Shown piece after piece: positions 8,765 to 16,999 of a stretch of 64,000 bases of DNA. Both the position numbers and the translations under genes were made by a program. Numbering within the stretch: position 1 is the stretch's first letter; every line of letters begins with the position of its first letter. The notes beneath the pieces were generated by a model that ran no database searches, was not told where the DNA came from, and saw only the letters and a list, made by a program, of their open reading frames with translations. Where the stretch lies: assembly GCA_018433085.1 (NCBI GenBank), contig JAHDRW010000038.1, positions 1 through 64,000 on the forward strand. The letters are read 5' to 3'. This stretch comes from Deltaproteobacteria bacterium. Its GTDB lineage: Bacteria > Desulfobacterota > Desulfomonilia > UBA1062.

Positions 8765-8772
8765 GGATCAGG

Positions 8773-8956
8773 GATAGGGGTCAGATAGGGGTCAGATAGG
8801 GGTCAGATAGGGGTCAGGTCTCAACATATGACAATCCCTGTGCAGGGATTGTCATATGTTGAGACCTGACCCCGCTTTGCTTGTGTTGAGACCTGACCCC
8901 GCTTTGCTTGTGACCCCGCTTTGCTTGCAGAAATGTCATATGTTGAGACCTGACCC
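8773..8956. repeat. REP-like element 2, compound, with nested truncated copies
   Basis: From left to right: four exact 11-base tandem units ATAGGGGTCAG (8773-8816); a 31-base perfect inverted repeat with loop TG (8809-8872); then the local flank GCTTTGCTTG three times, separated first by an 18-base fragment of the repeat end (GTTGAGACCTGACCCC) and then by only six bases (GACCCC); and finally a single arm ATGTCATATGTTGAGACCTGACCCC (8932-8956). That last arm encodes the C-terminal GSGLNI and stop of the neighbouring glycosyltransferase. It separates two translationally coupled blocks. Confidence 0.88.
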
Positions 8957-10060
8957 CATTACGGATTCGTACAGGCGGGCATAGGAGGCGGCCATGGCCC
9001 GGGCCGAGTGCCTTTCCGCGAACCTCAGCCGCGCCCTTTCCCCGCATTCCGCACGGTATCCAGGGGCGTCCATGAAGAGCCCGATTGCACCCGCCAGCTG
9101 CGCCGGGGAACTCGGAGGCACCAGCAGTCCGGTTCGGCCGTGGGTTATTACCTCGGGAATTCCGCCCACCTGCGACGCGACAATGGCCCGTGCCGCGGCC
9201 ATTGCTTCCAACAGGGAGAGGGGCAGGCCCTCCGACACAGAGGAAAGCACGAAGATGTCAAAGAGCCGGATGATCTCGTAAAAATCCGTCCTTGCACCCG
9301 TGAACACGACATGACCGTCCAGGCCGTTTTCATGGGCCCTCTTCCGGAGCTCGCCCATCAACGGGCCGTCGCCCACGATCACCAGGACAAAGTCGTCCCG
9401 CTTCTTTTTGATGAGGCCGGCCGCATCCAGGAGATGGACCAGCCCCTTCTCGTATACCAGCCTGGCCCCGGTGCCGATCACGGTCCGGTTTTCCGTGATG
9501 CCCAGCCGGACCGACAGAGCGTGCCTGTCAATGGGCATGTCGAACAGACAGCCATCGACGCCGTTGGCGATTATGTCGATCCTTTCCGGAGCTATGCCTT
9601 CCTGTGCGATGAGGTTTGCCCGCACCTCCCCGCTCACGGCAATCACTTTAAAGGCCGTGGAGGAAAGCCGCTTGTGCGGGATGGGGTATTTTCTCTTCGA
9701 TGAGAGCAGCGGGTTGTGGTCCACGTGGAGCAGGCGGGAGCATCCGCCGAGACGCGCGCCGAAAGACCCGTAGAACAGCGCGCCATAGTTGTGGGTCGTG
9801 ACGATGTCGATCTCACTCTTTCTGATGTGCCGCGCGATGCTCAGAAAAACCCCGGGCCTGGCGCCCGGCTTTTTGTGCAGTGATGTGAACGGTATGCCCC
9901 TTTTCTCCAGAATCACGGCGAAGGGACCCGGCTTTTCCAGGGTGAGTAGGGAAGAATCGAACCTGTCCGGGTCGAGGTGGGCGGCGATATTGACCGCGAC
10001 CCGCTCGGCCCCCCCGATATCCAGGGAATTGACGATCTGCACGACCCGGATCTTCTTCAC
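8936..10060 (-). CDS. GT4-family glycosyltransferase with repeat-derived C-terminus
   Basis: 374 residues. A typical GT4 opening VVQIVNSLDIGGAERVAVNIA is followed by IIANGVDGCLF, VIGTGARLVYEKGLVHLLDAA, the E-x7-E block SVSEGLPLSLLEAMAAARAIVA, and a normal end of the catalytic domain near GERARLRF. The final residues MGSGLNI and the TGA are contributed by REP-like element 2. The start is GTG, overlapping the stop of the upstream deacetylase-like gene as GTGA. Function: transfer of one sugar to the EPS repeat-unit intermediate, specificity unknown. Confidence 0.9.
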   Translation of the reverse strand: MKKIRVVQIVNSLDIGGAERVAVNIAAHLDPDRFDSSLLTLEKPGPFAVILEKRGIPFTSLHKKPGARPGVFLSIARHIRKSEIDIVTTHNYGALFYGSFGARLGGCSRLLHVDHNPLLSSKRKYPIPHKRLSSTAFKVIAVSGEVRANLIAQEGIAPERIDIIANGVDGCLFDMPIDRHALSVRLGITENRTVIGTGARLVYEKGLVHLLDAAGLIKKKRDDFVLVIVGDGPLMGELRKRAHENGLDGHVVFTGARTDFYEIIRLFDIFVLSSVSEGLPLSLLEAMAAARAIVASQVGGIPEVITHGRTGLLVPPSSPAQLAGAIGLFMDAPGYRAECGERARLRFAERHSARAMAASYARLYESVMGSGLNI

Positions 10061-11163
10061 GCCAGCACGTAGTCCCGGTAGGAGTCAGGGTCGCCGTTTT
10101 CACCCGCCTCGGCCGCCTTGATGATGTTGTACATCTCCCGGGCCGTGACGAAATGCAGGTGAATGCCCCGGCGCGATGCATGTTCGATGAGATCTTCCAG
10201 AAACCGCCTCATGGGGCCGCCGAAGAACATGTCCGCGTTCTTTTCCAGGGCGCCGTGGCAGTGCACCTTGATGAATACCCACTGGGGACAGCCCGCCACC
10301 GAGATGTGCTGCCTCCTCCAGAGCTCGAAGCGCCGGATCGTGGGCGGCCTGCCTCCGCCGATCTCCGCGTTTTCGATCCCGGGCAAGATCCCTTTCTTGC
10401 GCGCCCGCCAGTCCAGGGTCAGGGGCCCCTGCACCAGCAGGAGATCGCCCGAGCAGCCCCCGCCCGCGCGCACGTCCCTGCCGGTGTTGTGCGAGAAGGG
10501 TTTGCGGGGATGATCCCTGGCATAGTAGATGCTGTTGATCTTCGCGGTCTGGGTGACGCTCGGGGCGGAAGGAAGGGTGAAATCCGCGTAGCACCCGGTC
10601 TCTTTCAGAACGATCAGCTCGTTGTTCACCCCGCAGAACCGCCCGTCGGGCCGCGCATTGTCCAGGGCCCAGTTGCCGTGGACAAAACCGTATCCGACCT
10701 CGCCCGTGCGCCGGTCCGCAGACAGCAGGCCGTGATTTTCACGCAGAAGTCGCTTGAAATGGAGCATGTCGGCCCGGAACTCTTCGGACGTCGCCATGTC
10801 GTGGTGGATGTGTACCTCAACTTCGCCCAGGCCCTTTTTACAGGTGTCGGAGAGCCGGCTCATGATCTTCCGGGCATATTGCTCATAGGGGTAGAAAAAG
10901 GTGTGCCTGTACGGCTTGCCGTCAGCGCCGGTGATTCCCCGGGCCAGCAGGGGAAGGTGCTCCGTCCACCGGGCGAGCCGCCTCTGGGCCACCTCGGGCG
11001 GCGCGCCAGCGGTGAACGGCTCGAAATGGTCGGCCACGCAGAACATCACATGCTGCCCGCCGCAGGCATGAGCGCGGAGGCCCATCCTGATAGTCTGCAG
11101 GGCATAGGGCACGATCCACCGGTGCAGGTTCCTGTGCCAGGCCATGCGGTGCCTCTCGATCAT
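10057..11163 (-). CDS. Polysaccharide-deacetylase-like conserved protein of EPS loci
   Basis: 368 residues, cytoplasmic by sequence (no signal peptide). It has several conserved-looking blocks: VMFCVADHFEPF, HTFFYPYEQYARKI, EVEVHIHHDMAT, GFVHGNWALDN, CYADFTLPSAPS and VFIKVHCHGA. The order of histidine- and aspartate-rich strand ends is reminiscent of the barrel of carbohydrate esterase family 4 / GH57-type enzymes, and I recall similar uncharacterised proteins in exosortase loci, but the TFDDG motif is missing. Start ATG at 11163; the 3' end overlaps the next gene's GTG. A metal-dependent sugar-modifying enzyme is the best guess. Confidence 0.55.
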   Translation of the reverse strand: MIERHRMAWHRNLHRWIVPYALQTIRMGLRAHACGGQHVMFCVADHFEPFTAGAPPEVAQRRLARWTEHLPLLARGITGADGKPYRHTFFYPYEQYARKIMSRLSDTCKKGLGEVEVHIHHDMATSEEFRADMLHFKRLLRENHGLLSADRRTGEVGYGFVHGNWALDNARPDGRFCGVNNELIVLKETGCYADFTLPSAPSVTQTAKINSIYYARDHPRKPFSHNTGRDVRAGGGCSGDLLLVQGPLTLDWRARKKGILPGIENAEIGGGRPPTIRRFELWRRQHISVAGCPQWVFIKVHCHGALEKNADMFFGGPMRRFLEDLIEHASRRGIHLHFVTAREMYNIIKAAEAGENGDPDSYRDYVLA

Positions 11164-11196
11164 GGATATTTCCTCCTCACTGGTCTGATTCCCATC

Positions 11197-12507
11197 TCAG
11201 ATGATCTCGTACACCGCCACGAGCCAATACACGAAGATAATGCCCGCCATGAGGACGGACACTATCTTGAGATCCTCCAGGGTAAACCGCAAAGCGGCGT
11301 CGTCCCCTGCGGGCCGCGAAACGATGAACAGGGCCGCGCACAGCCCGAGCAGGAAAAAGAACAGGTCGTTCATGAGCACGATGAACAGCGTCGCCACGCA
11401 GAAACCCGTGAAGCTGCAGAACAGCGCGCGGGCCAGGTCGGGCTCTTGCCCGGCGCCCCCGCCCCGGTATGAAAGGATCAGGGGCAGGATATCCCTGAAC
11501 CTGCAGCCCCCTGTACCGGCATCCCGGCCCGCCATGACCGCGAACAGGCCCTTGAAGGTGAGCCAGAGAATTGCCATGAGCCCGAAAAACCCCAGGAGCC
11601 CGGTCTCGGAAAAGGCGTTGACATAGTTGCTATGGGCAATGAGACCCGACTCGGTGTGCATCACGAACCTGCCCGGCCCCACACCGAGCAGCGGATTGTC
11701 CCGCAGCAGGTCGATGCCCTGCTCCCACACCCACGACCGCTGGCGGGCCGACGACTCCGACGTGTCCATCTGGGCCATCCTCGAGGGCAGCACCGCCCCG
11801 GTGAGCACACAGACCGCTATCGTTGCGAGCACCAGCTTTTTCCTGAAGAAACGCATCACCAGGTACAGCAGCAGGCACGCGATCAGGGCCAGGGTGTCGC
11901 CCCGGGAATCGACATAGTATATTCCCATGGCGGCAAAGGGCAGGCTCAAGCCCGCAACCACCCGGTGCACCGGGGCGGACCTGCTGAAGAGAAACTCCAG
12001 GCAGATGGGAATGGCCAGCAGGAAGATGACCCCGAACGAGTTCGACCCGTCCCACTCTCCGCACCATACGGCCCTGGGCGGGCTATACTGCATGAGCGGG
12101 CCGATGTCGCCGAAGCCCTTTCCCGTGGTGAGCTGGAGCACGGCGTGGAGGCCCAGCAGCCCGGCCAGCATCATGAACAGGCACAGCACCCCGCGCAGCT
12201 TCTGTTCGCTGTCTATGAGAAAGACGACCATATAGAACACCAGCATGCGCTTCATGAAGATGGCGGTGGGGGGATAGAACTCCATGGGCCCTGCATTGAA
12301 GACCGTGGATATAAAGATGACGCCCAGGAAAAACGGCAGCAGGTAAAACTGGGGCAGCCTTTTCCGGAGCACCTCTCCATGGAGCAGCAGGCCCAGGAAG
12401 AAACCAGGGAACACCGTCATCCAGGCCACCGGCCATCCCAGGAACATGGGAGAAAAGTCCTGGGGCCTCAGGATAAGCTGCAGCACGTAGAAATACATGA
12501 AGATCAT
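11197..12507 (-). CDS. O-antigen ligase/polymerase family membrane protein (Wzy-like), module A
   Basis: About 436 residues with roughly ten to twelve hydrophobic segments and the family's periplasmic loop SARQRSWVWEQGIDLLRDNPLLGVGPGRF...HSNYVNAFSETGLLG, in which the Arg and His of the Wzy_C motif are recognisable. Such proteins polymerise or ligate undecaprenyl-linked glycans at the periplasmic face. Start ATG at 12507 is chosen 14 bases after the ATP-grasp stop; an in-frame ATG at 12549 would overlap that gene by 28 bases. The reading frame stays open much further upstream, but that part lies antiparallel in frame over the ATP-grasp gene and is not hydrophobic. Confidence 0.82.
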   Translation of the reverse strand: MIFMYFYVLQLILRPQDFSPMFLGWPVAWMTVFPGFFLGLLLHGEVLRKRLPQFYLLPFFLGVIFISTVFNAGPMEFYPPTAIFMKRMLVFYMVVFLIDSEQKLRGVLCLFMMLAGLLGLHAVLQLTTGKGFGDIGPLMQYSPPRAVWCGEWDGSNSFGVIFLLAIPICLEFLFSRSAPVHRVVAGLSLPFAAMGIYYVDSRGDTLALIACLLLYLVMRFFRKKLVLATIAVCVLTGAVLPSRMAQMDTSESSARQRSWVWEQGIDLLRDNPLLGVGPGRFVMHTESGLIAHSNYVNAFSETGLLGFFGLMAILWLTFKGLFAVMAGRDAGTGGCRFRDILPLILSYRGGGAGQEPDLARALFCSFTGFCVATLFIVLMNDLFFFLLGLCAALFIVSRPAGDDAALRFTLEDLKIVSVLMAGIIFVYWLVAVYEII

Positions 12508-12521
12508 GACAAAGGGGTTTT

Positions 12522-13826
12522 CTAGTTCCTCAATATCTTGTCCGTCCATGTCCTGGGCGCGAATATGTCCTTGACCAGGGTGAGCAGGAGCAGGAAGAAA
12601 GGCCCCGGGTCTTCCGCGTCCATGATGTCGTAGGTCGTGTTCCTGAAGTCGAAGAAGCTGGGCTCGAGGTTGAGCCGGTTGGGGTTGGAGATGAAATGGA
12701 GCAGATCGCCCGGCAGGAGCCACCGGCACAGCACGTGCTCGGGGTAGCTGTAATCCTCCCTGATCTCGCGCTTGCAGGCGAGCAGGTACAGCAGGTAGGG
12801 GAAGTCCACCCCGGCTGCTATGGGCAGCGCGATCGACCCCCAGAATTTGGGGTTGATCTCGATGAGCACGCATTTTCCGGTTCTCGGGTCTTCCTTGAAC
12901 TCCAGCATGGACACCCCGTGCCATTTTATGGCCGTGAGCATCCGCACCGCATATTCGAGGAGGTCGGGCTTGTACACACTCTCGCGCAGGGTGCTGGGAC
13001 CGCCGTTGATGGGATACTCCCGGATCCTGCGGTGGACGAACAGCCGCAGGATCCGTCCGTGATCGCACAGGGCCTCCACGCCGTAGGTATCTCCCCCGGG
13101 AGGGATGAGCTCCTGAACCAGGGGGAAGGGGTAGCGCGCGTGGATTTTCCGGTATTCGCCGAAGATCTGTCTCCTGTCCTTTACATAGCACAGCCCTCGC
13201 GACCCCGAGCTCTCCCTGGCCTTGATCACGGCCGGCACGGGCATGAGCCTGAGCGTTTCCCCCAGATCCTCCTCGCGGGTGCACGCCACGGTGCGTGGGA
13301 TCGGTATGCCCAGGTTCCGCGCCAGCTCCATGGTCCTGGCCTTGTTCCGCGCCAGCATGAAGGTCTCGTAGTCCACCACGGGCACGGTCAGATATTGCTC
13401 GATCTCGGCCTTGTACTTGGTGACCGGGGCCATGGTGCGCTCGTCTATGGGAAACACGATATCGAACTTGCCCGAGCGGCCCGAGTCGATGAGCCAGTCG
13501 ACGAACCGCTCCTCCTTCTCAGGCGGCGGATAGGTGAGCTTCTGCCTTGCAAATTTTGAATAGAAGCCGAGAGACATCGGCCCGTCTTCACCGGCGACCA
13601 CGTGCACCCCCTTCCTGCCCAGCGACCGGATAATGGGCACGGACTTTCTCTGAGAGGCGTCCGTGACCATGACCCGCCTCGCGTGCAGGCCGGGGTGCCC
13701 GGCCGGCCTGACAATGACGGGATGCGGAACAGGGTCCGGCATTATCCCGCGCTCCGGGTCGCCCGCCGGAACGTCCGGGTATGGAGCCGGACTGACCTTG
13801 TTATTGAATATATCGGGAATATACAT
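12522..13826 (-). CDS. ATP-grasp ligase-like protein (2 of 6)
   Basis: 434 residues. After an unusual proline-rich N-terminal stretch (about 1-50) comes RRVMVTDASQRKSVPIIRSLGRKGVHVVAGE, the preATP-grasp domain of carbamoyl-phosphate-synthetase-like ligases. ATP-grasp motifs: VPAVIKARESSGSRG near 200-215, FPLVQELIPPGGDTYGVE near 237-255, and GVSMLEFKEDPRTGKCVLIEINPKFWGS near 315-345, with the magnesium-binding Glu and Asn in EINPKFWGS. Substrate unknown; EPS decoration or precursor synthesis is inferred from position. A REP-like element lies directly upstream (13865-13942). Confidence 0.8.
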   Translation of the reverse strand: MYIPDIFNNKVSPAPYPDVPAGDPERGIMPDPVPHPVIVRPAGHPGLHARRVMVTDASQRKSVPIIRSLGRKGVHVVAGEDGPMSLGFYSKFARQKLTYPPPEKEERFVDWLIDSGRSGKFDIVFPIDERTMAPVTKYKAEIEQYLTVPVVDYETFMLARNKARTMELARNLGIPIPRTVACTREEDLGETLRLMPVPAVIKARESSGSRGLCYVKDRRQIFGEYRKIHARYPFPLVQELIPPGGDTYGVEALCDHGRILRLFVHRRIREYPINGGPSTLRESVYKPDLLEYAVRMLTAIKWHGVSMLEFKEDPRTGKCVLIEINPKFWGSIALPIAAGVDFPYLLYLLACKREIREDYSYPEHVLCRWLLPGDLLHFISNPNRLNLEPSFFDFRNTTYDIMDAEDPGPFFLLLLTLVKDIFAPRTWTDKILRN

Positions 13827-13864
13827 GATATGGTTTCTCCCTGATTTTAGAGATCGCCCCCGTC

Positions 13865-13942
13865 ATGGGGGTCATCATGGGGTCAGGTCTCAACATATGA
13901 CAATCCCTGTTCAGGGATTGTCATATGTTGAGACCTGACCCC
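13865..13942. repeat. REP-like palindromic element 3
   Basis: A perfect 31-base inverted repeat with loop TT fills 13879-13942 and differs from the core of element 2 only in its two-base loop. To its left ATGGGGGTCATC followed by ATGGGGTCAG is again a short tandem duplication of the element's terminal GGGGTCA with local flank. It sits between the PHP gene (13987) and the ATP-grasp gene (13826), a break in otherwise tightly packed genes. It can form a very stable hairpin in either transcript. Confidence 0.9.
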
Positions 13943-13986
13943 GGGCCTTGTGCTGGTGCCGCTCAGATCGTATGCACGGATGTCGC

Positions 13987-14676
13987 TCAAGGATGCTTGA
14001 CCGGGTGGTTCAGTGAGCTCAAGGTACCCAACCTGATGATCCTGCGAACCCGGTGGTTCATCACCGCCCTCAGGAAGGGCGAGGTCTTTTTTACCGAGAA
14101 GCGCGCCCGGGCGAGCGACCTGAGGAACTCTTGGGGCGAAGAGAAGCCGTCCATCTCTATCAGCACGTTGCCCAGCTCGTGCGGCGCGTGAGCATCGCTT
14201 CCGGCCGAGATGACCACCCTGCCCCGCCTGATCCATTCGGCCAGCCATGCGTGGTCCGTGCTCTCGTGCAGGTTGCGCGAGTTGAACACCTCCACGATGT
14301 CCACCTGGCTCAAAAACCCTTGAATGACGCCCACATCGAGCGGCTGGTTCCGGCAGAGCGACAGGGGGTGCGGGAGATACACCAGGCCCCCTTGCGACCT
14401 GATCTCCCCGATGGTGTCTTTTATGCCCTGCATGGGCCTGATCCGCTGCCTGAGAAACAGCCCGATGATCTCGCCCTGCCCGGTGTCCACCTCCTCGCCC
14501 GGAATCACGGAAAAGGGCGCGATTTTCTGCAGCTCGAAGGCGCCCTGGATCTCGTCGTGGTCGGTCACGGCAAGGCAGGTTATGCCCGCCCTTTTGCATC
14601 TCCGGACCACCCAGTTGAGCCGGTTGCACGAGTCGGGGGAATAGACGGTGTGGCAATGGAGGTCGGACTTCAGCAT
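13987..14676 (-). CDS. PHP-domain metal-dependent phosphoesterase-like protein
   Basis: 229 residues. All PHP motifs are visible: DLHCHTVYSPDS at residues 5-16 (motif I), VTDHDEIQGA (II), IPGEEVDT, VYLPHPLS (III), and ISAGSDAHAP (IV). PHP enzymes hydrolyse phosphoesters using a trinuclear metal site; in EPS loci they may act on a lipid- or nucleotide-linked phosphate. This is a stand-alone PHP domain, not the Wzb/CpsB tyrosine phosphatase in an obvious way, though that role is possible. Its ATG overlaps the stop of the upstream GT4 gene by seven bases (ATGCTGA). Confidence 0.85.
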   Translation of the reverse strand: MLKSDLHCHTVYSPDSCNRLNWVVRRCKRAGITCLAVTDHDEIQGAFELQKIAPFSVIPGEEVDTGQGEIIGLFLRQRIRPMQGIKDTIGEIRSQGGLVYLPHPLSLCRNQPLDVGVIQGFLSQVDIVEVFNSRNLHESTDHAWLAEWIRRGRVVISAGSDAHAPHELGNVLIEMDGFSSPQEFLRSLARARFSVKKTSPFLRAVMNHRVRRIIRLGTLSSLNHPVKHP

Positions 14677-15833
14677 AGGCGCTTCTCCTCGACATGCGCC
14701 TGCACGACCTCGGCGAACCGGTCTGCAATTCCGGGCCAGGTGTAGTGCCGCTGCAACACCTCGAATCCCTGCTGCGCCCGCCCGGCCGCCTCGCGGGGCT
14801 GCCGGATGATCTCGTCGATGCGGGCAACGAGCTCCGGGGCGCTATCCGCCCAGTAGAGAAATTTGTCCCCGATTCTCTGCACCTCGGCAATGCGCGAAGA
14901 GATCACCGGCTTGCGGAACGCCATGTACTCGAAGAGCTTGATGGGGCAGGCGCCATGGGTGAGCGGGCTCAGGCGGAAGGGGTTGAGACAGATGTCGAAG
15001 GAGTCCACGTATTTGAGGATCTCCTCGTGGTCGAGCCCCCCGGTCAGGATCAGGTTGCCGAGCCCGAGCCTCTGCTTTTCATCCTGAAGCCTTCGGTACT
15101 GCCTGCCTCCGCCCGCAACGACAAAGGTGCAGTCGCGCCTGAGCGATGCCGCTTCCAGGATCTGCTGAAAATCGATGAAGTATTCCAGGGACCCGACAAA
15201 GCCCACCACCGGGCCATTCCCCGCCGGCCTCAGGTGCTTTCCGCTTCCGGGCCGGATCGTGTCCATGTCGACCCCGTTGGGGAGATGGATGCTGCCCGGG
15301 AAGTACTTGTGCGCGAGGTGGTGCGATACGGAGAACACGCAGTCGCACCGGCTCAGTGTCTTCTCCAGCAGCATCTCCGCAAAACGGATCACCGGACGGG
15401 CGGAATATTTTCCGAGCTCATGGCGCAGCAGATCCACGTGGTCGTCGCCCAGGTCGTAGACGCTCACCACGTCATCGCGGCCCGCCAGCGGGTACAGGGC
15501 CATGGAATAAAACAGCACCGCATCGATACGGTGCGCCCTGATCATCCGCCCGATCTCGGCATTGAGCTTCAGGCAGTAGGCCCCTTTTTTCACGACCTTC
15601 TCCATCGGCAGGGCAGCGTTCCAGAACAGGGGCGGCATTGTCACGTCCAGGAGCCGGATATTGTCTCTCTGGTCGTCCCGGGCCTCCATAAAGCCCGAGT
15701 CCGGCGAGTCCATGACGGGCGGCTGCGCCAGGTAGACATTATGCCCGTTCCGCGCCAGGCGGCTCAGGATCTGCACATACCGCGAGCAATTGATCGAGTT
15801 CCACCGGGAGAGATAGGGAACCAGGATATTCAT
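14670..15833 (-). CDS. GT4-family glycosyltransferase
   Basis: 387 residues from MNILVPYLSRWNSINCSRYV. The GT-B C-terminal half has HLPNGVDMDTIRPGSG, VVGFVGSLEYFIDFQQILEAA, LILTGGLDHEEILKYVDSFDICLNPF, and a CPIKLFEYMAFRKPVISS block replacing the usual E-x7-E region, as seen in WsaF/TuaH-like teichuronic-acid-type glycosyltransferases. The start at 15833 overlaps the upstream gene's stop (ATGA); an in-frame ATG 15 codons earlier is less likely. Role: addition of a sugar to the EPS intermediate. Confidence 0.88.
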   Translation of the reverse strand: MNILVPYLSRWNSINCSRYVQILSRLARNGHNVYLAQPPVMDSPDSGFMEARDDQRDNIRLLDVTMPPLFWNAALPMEKVVKKGAYCLKLNAEIGRMIRAHRIDAVLFYSMALYPLAGRDDVVSVYDLGDDHVDLLRHELGKYSARPVIRFAEMLLEKTLSRCDCVFSVSHHLAHKYFPGSIHLPNGVDMDTIRPGSGKHLRPAGNGPVVGFVGSLEYFIDFQQILEAASLRRDCTFVVAGGGRQYRRLQDEKQRLGLGNLILTGGLDHEEILKYVDSFDICLNPFRLSPLTHGACPIKLFEYMAFRKPVISSRIAEVQRIGDKFLYWADSAPELVARIDEIIRQPREAAGRAQQGFEVLQRHYTWPGIADRFAEVVQAHVEEKRLC

Positions 15834-16999
15834 ACCCGGGGGAGCGAACCGTCCAGCGCACCGAGAATCCTTTCGCACCGGTTTTTCCAGTTGTGGTCCC
15901 GCTCGACCCTGAGCCGTGCACGGCGGCCCATTTCCCTTCTCGCGAGAGGGTCCTTGATCAGTCGCAGGAGCAGTGCCGAAAGCTCCTCGCGGTTTCCGGG
16001 GGTGAACAGGAAACCCTCCCGGCCGTGGTCGACGACATCCCGCAGTGGCCCCAGCCCGGGCGCGATCACCGGCCTTTCCATGGCCATGTACTCGAAGACC
16101 TTCATGGGAGATCCATAGTCGTTGGAGTGGGGCATGACCGCGATATCCATGGACGCGATGTACCCGGGAAGCCGGTTGTGGGGCACAAACCCCGGGAAAA
16201 CGACTTCAAGGTTCTCCGGCACCCGTCCGGCCCGGGCCTCGAGTTCACGCCGGTTGCCCCCCTCGCCAACGAGCATGAGCCCGAGGTTTACGCGCACCGC
16301 TGTTGCGACGGCACGGCATGCATCCATGAGCAGGTCGACCCGGTGCCACGGGGCAAAGCTGCCCACGAATCCGATTACCACGTCCGGCGGATGGCGGAAC
16401 GTCTCCCTGCCCTGCTCCCGGCCCTCGCCACTGCCGGGCCGGAAGTACGACAGGTCGACGGCGTTGGGCGAAACATGGATGCTGTTCTTTGCGCAGCCCC
16501 GGGCCTCGAGCTCGCGGGCGAGCGCGGTTGACACCGGAAGAAGGGTCGACGCGCTGCCGAACACGATCCGTTCGCAGTATCCGGTAAGCGGCTGCAGCAG
16601 CCTCGACCGGGTGCGCACCGCCAGGTCGCTGGCCGAGGTGTAGTTGACCTCGAGCGCCAGGGGCACCTTCCAGGCCCTGGAGGCCAGGGCGGCGGCCAAG
16701 CCGAGAAAGGCATATCTCTCGTAGATCAGGTCGCAGCCGAATTCCTTTTTCGCCTTTGCCAGCAGGGCGAGCGCCACCAGGTTGTGCGCGAGCTCCAGGC
16801 ATTCGAAGACCGGCTGGGATACATTGCCGGCAATGGATCGGACGACACCCTTTTTTTGCTCGTGCACCGAGAGCCGCACCCCGGGGGGCGAGACGATCCG
16901 CACCTCGTGCCCGCAGGCCTCCATGCCGCGCGCGATCCCCTGCACGTGGACCGCCTCCACGCCCTTTCCCTGTGTCCGGTGATGGATGAGTATCTTCAT
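15830..16999 (-). CDS. GT4-family glycosyltransferase
   Basis: 389 residues beginning MKILIHHRTQGKGVEAVHVQGI. GT4 hallmarks include HVSPNAVDLSYFRPGSG, VIGFVGSFAPWHRVDLLMDAC, and GSPMKVFEYMAMERPVIAPGLGPLRDVVDHG. The start at 16999 is set by a ribosome site GAAGGAAT ten bases upstream; an open extension of 40 codons to 17119 lacks one. It is the first gene of the coupled block 13987-16999 and is preceded by about 670 non-coding bases, so a promoter should lie in that gap. Confidence 0.88.
   Translation of the reverse strand: MKILIHHRTQGKGVEAVHVQGIARGMEACGHEVRIVSPPGVRLSVHEQKKGVVRSIAGNVSQPVFECLELAHNLVALALLAKAKKEFGCDLIYERYAFLGLAAALASRAWKVPLALEVNYTSASDLAVRTRSRLLQPLTGYCERIVFGSASTLLPVSTALARELEARGCAKNSIHVSPNAVDLSYFRPGSGEGREQGRETFRHPPDVVIGFVGSFAPWHRVDLLMDACRAVATAVRVNLGLMLVGEGGNRRELEARAGRVPENLEVVFPGFVPHNRLPGYIASMDIAVMPHSNDYGSPMKVFEYMAMERPVIAPGLGPLRDVVDHGREGFLFTPGNREELSALLLRLIKDPLARREMGRRARLRVERDHNWKNRCERILGALDGSLPRV

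Noticed and set aside
8828-8866. Thirteen-codon frame inside the palindrome (ATG to TGA, MTIPVQGLSYVET)
   Set aside because: It is present on both strands because the element is palindromic, has no ribosome site and changes with the loop; it is a by-product of the repeat.
13925-14191. Plus-strand open frame beginning MLRPDP inside the repeat arm
   Set aside because: The start codon belongs to the REP-like element and the rest is antisense to the PHP gene.
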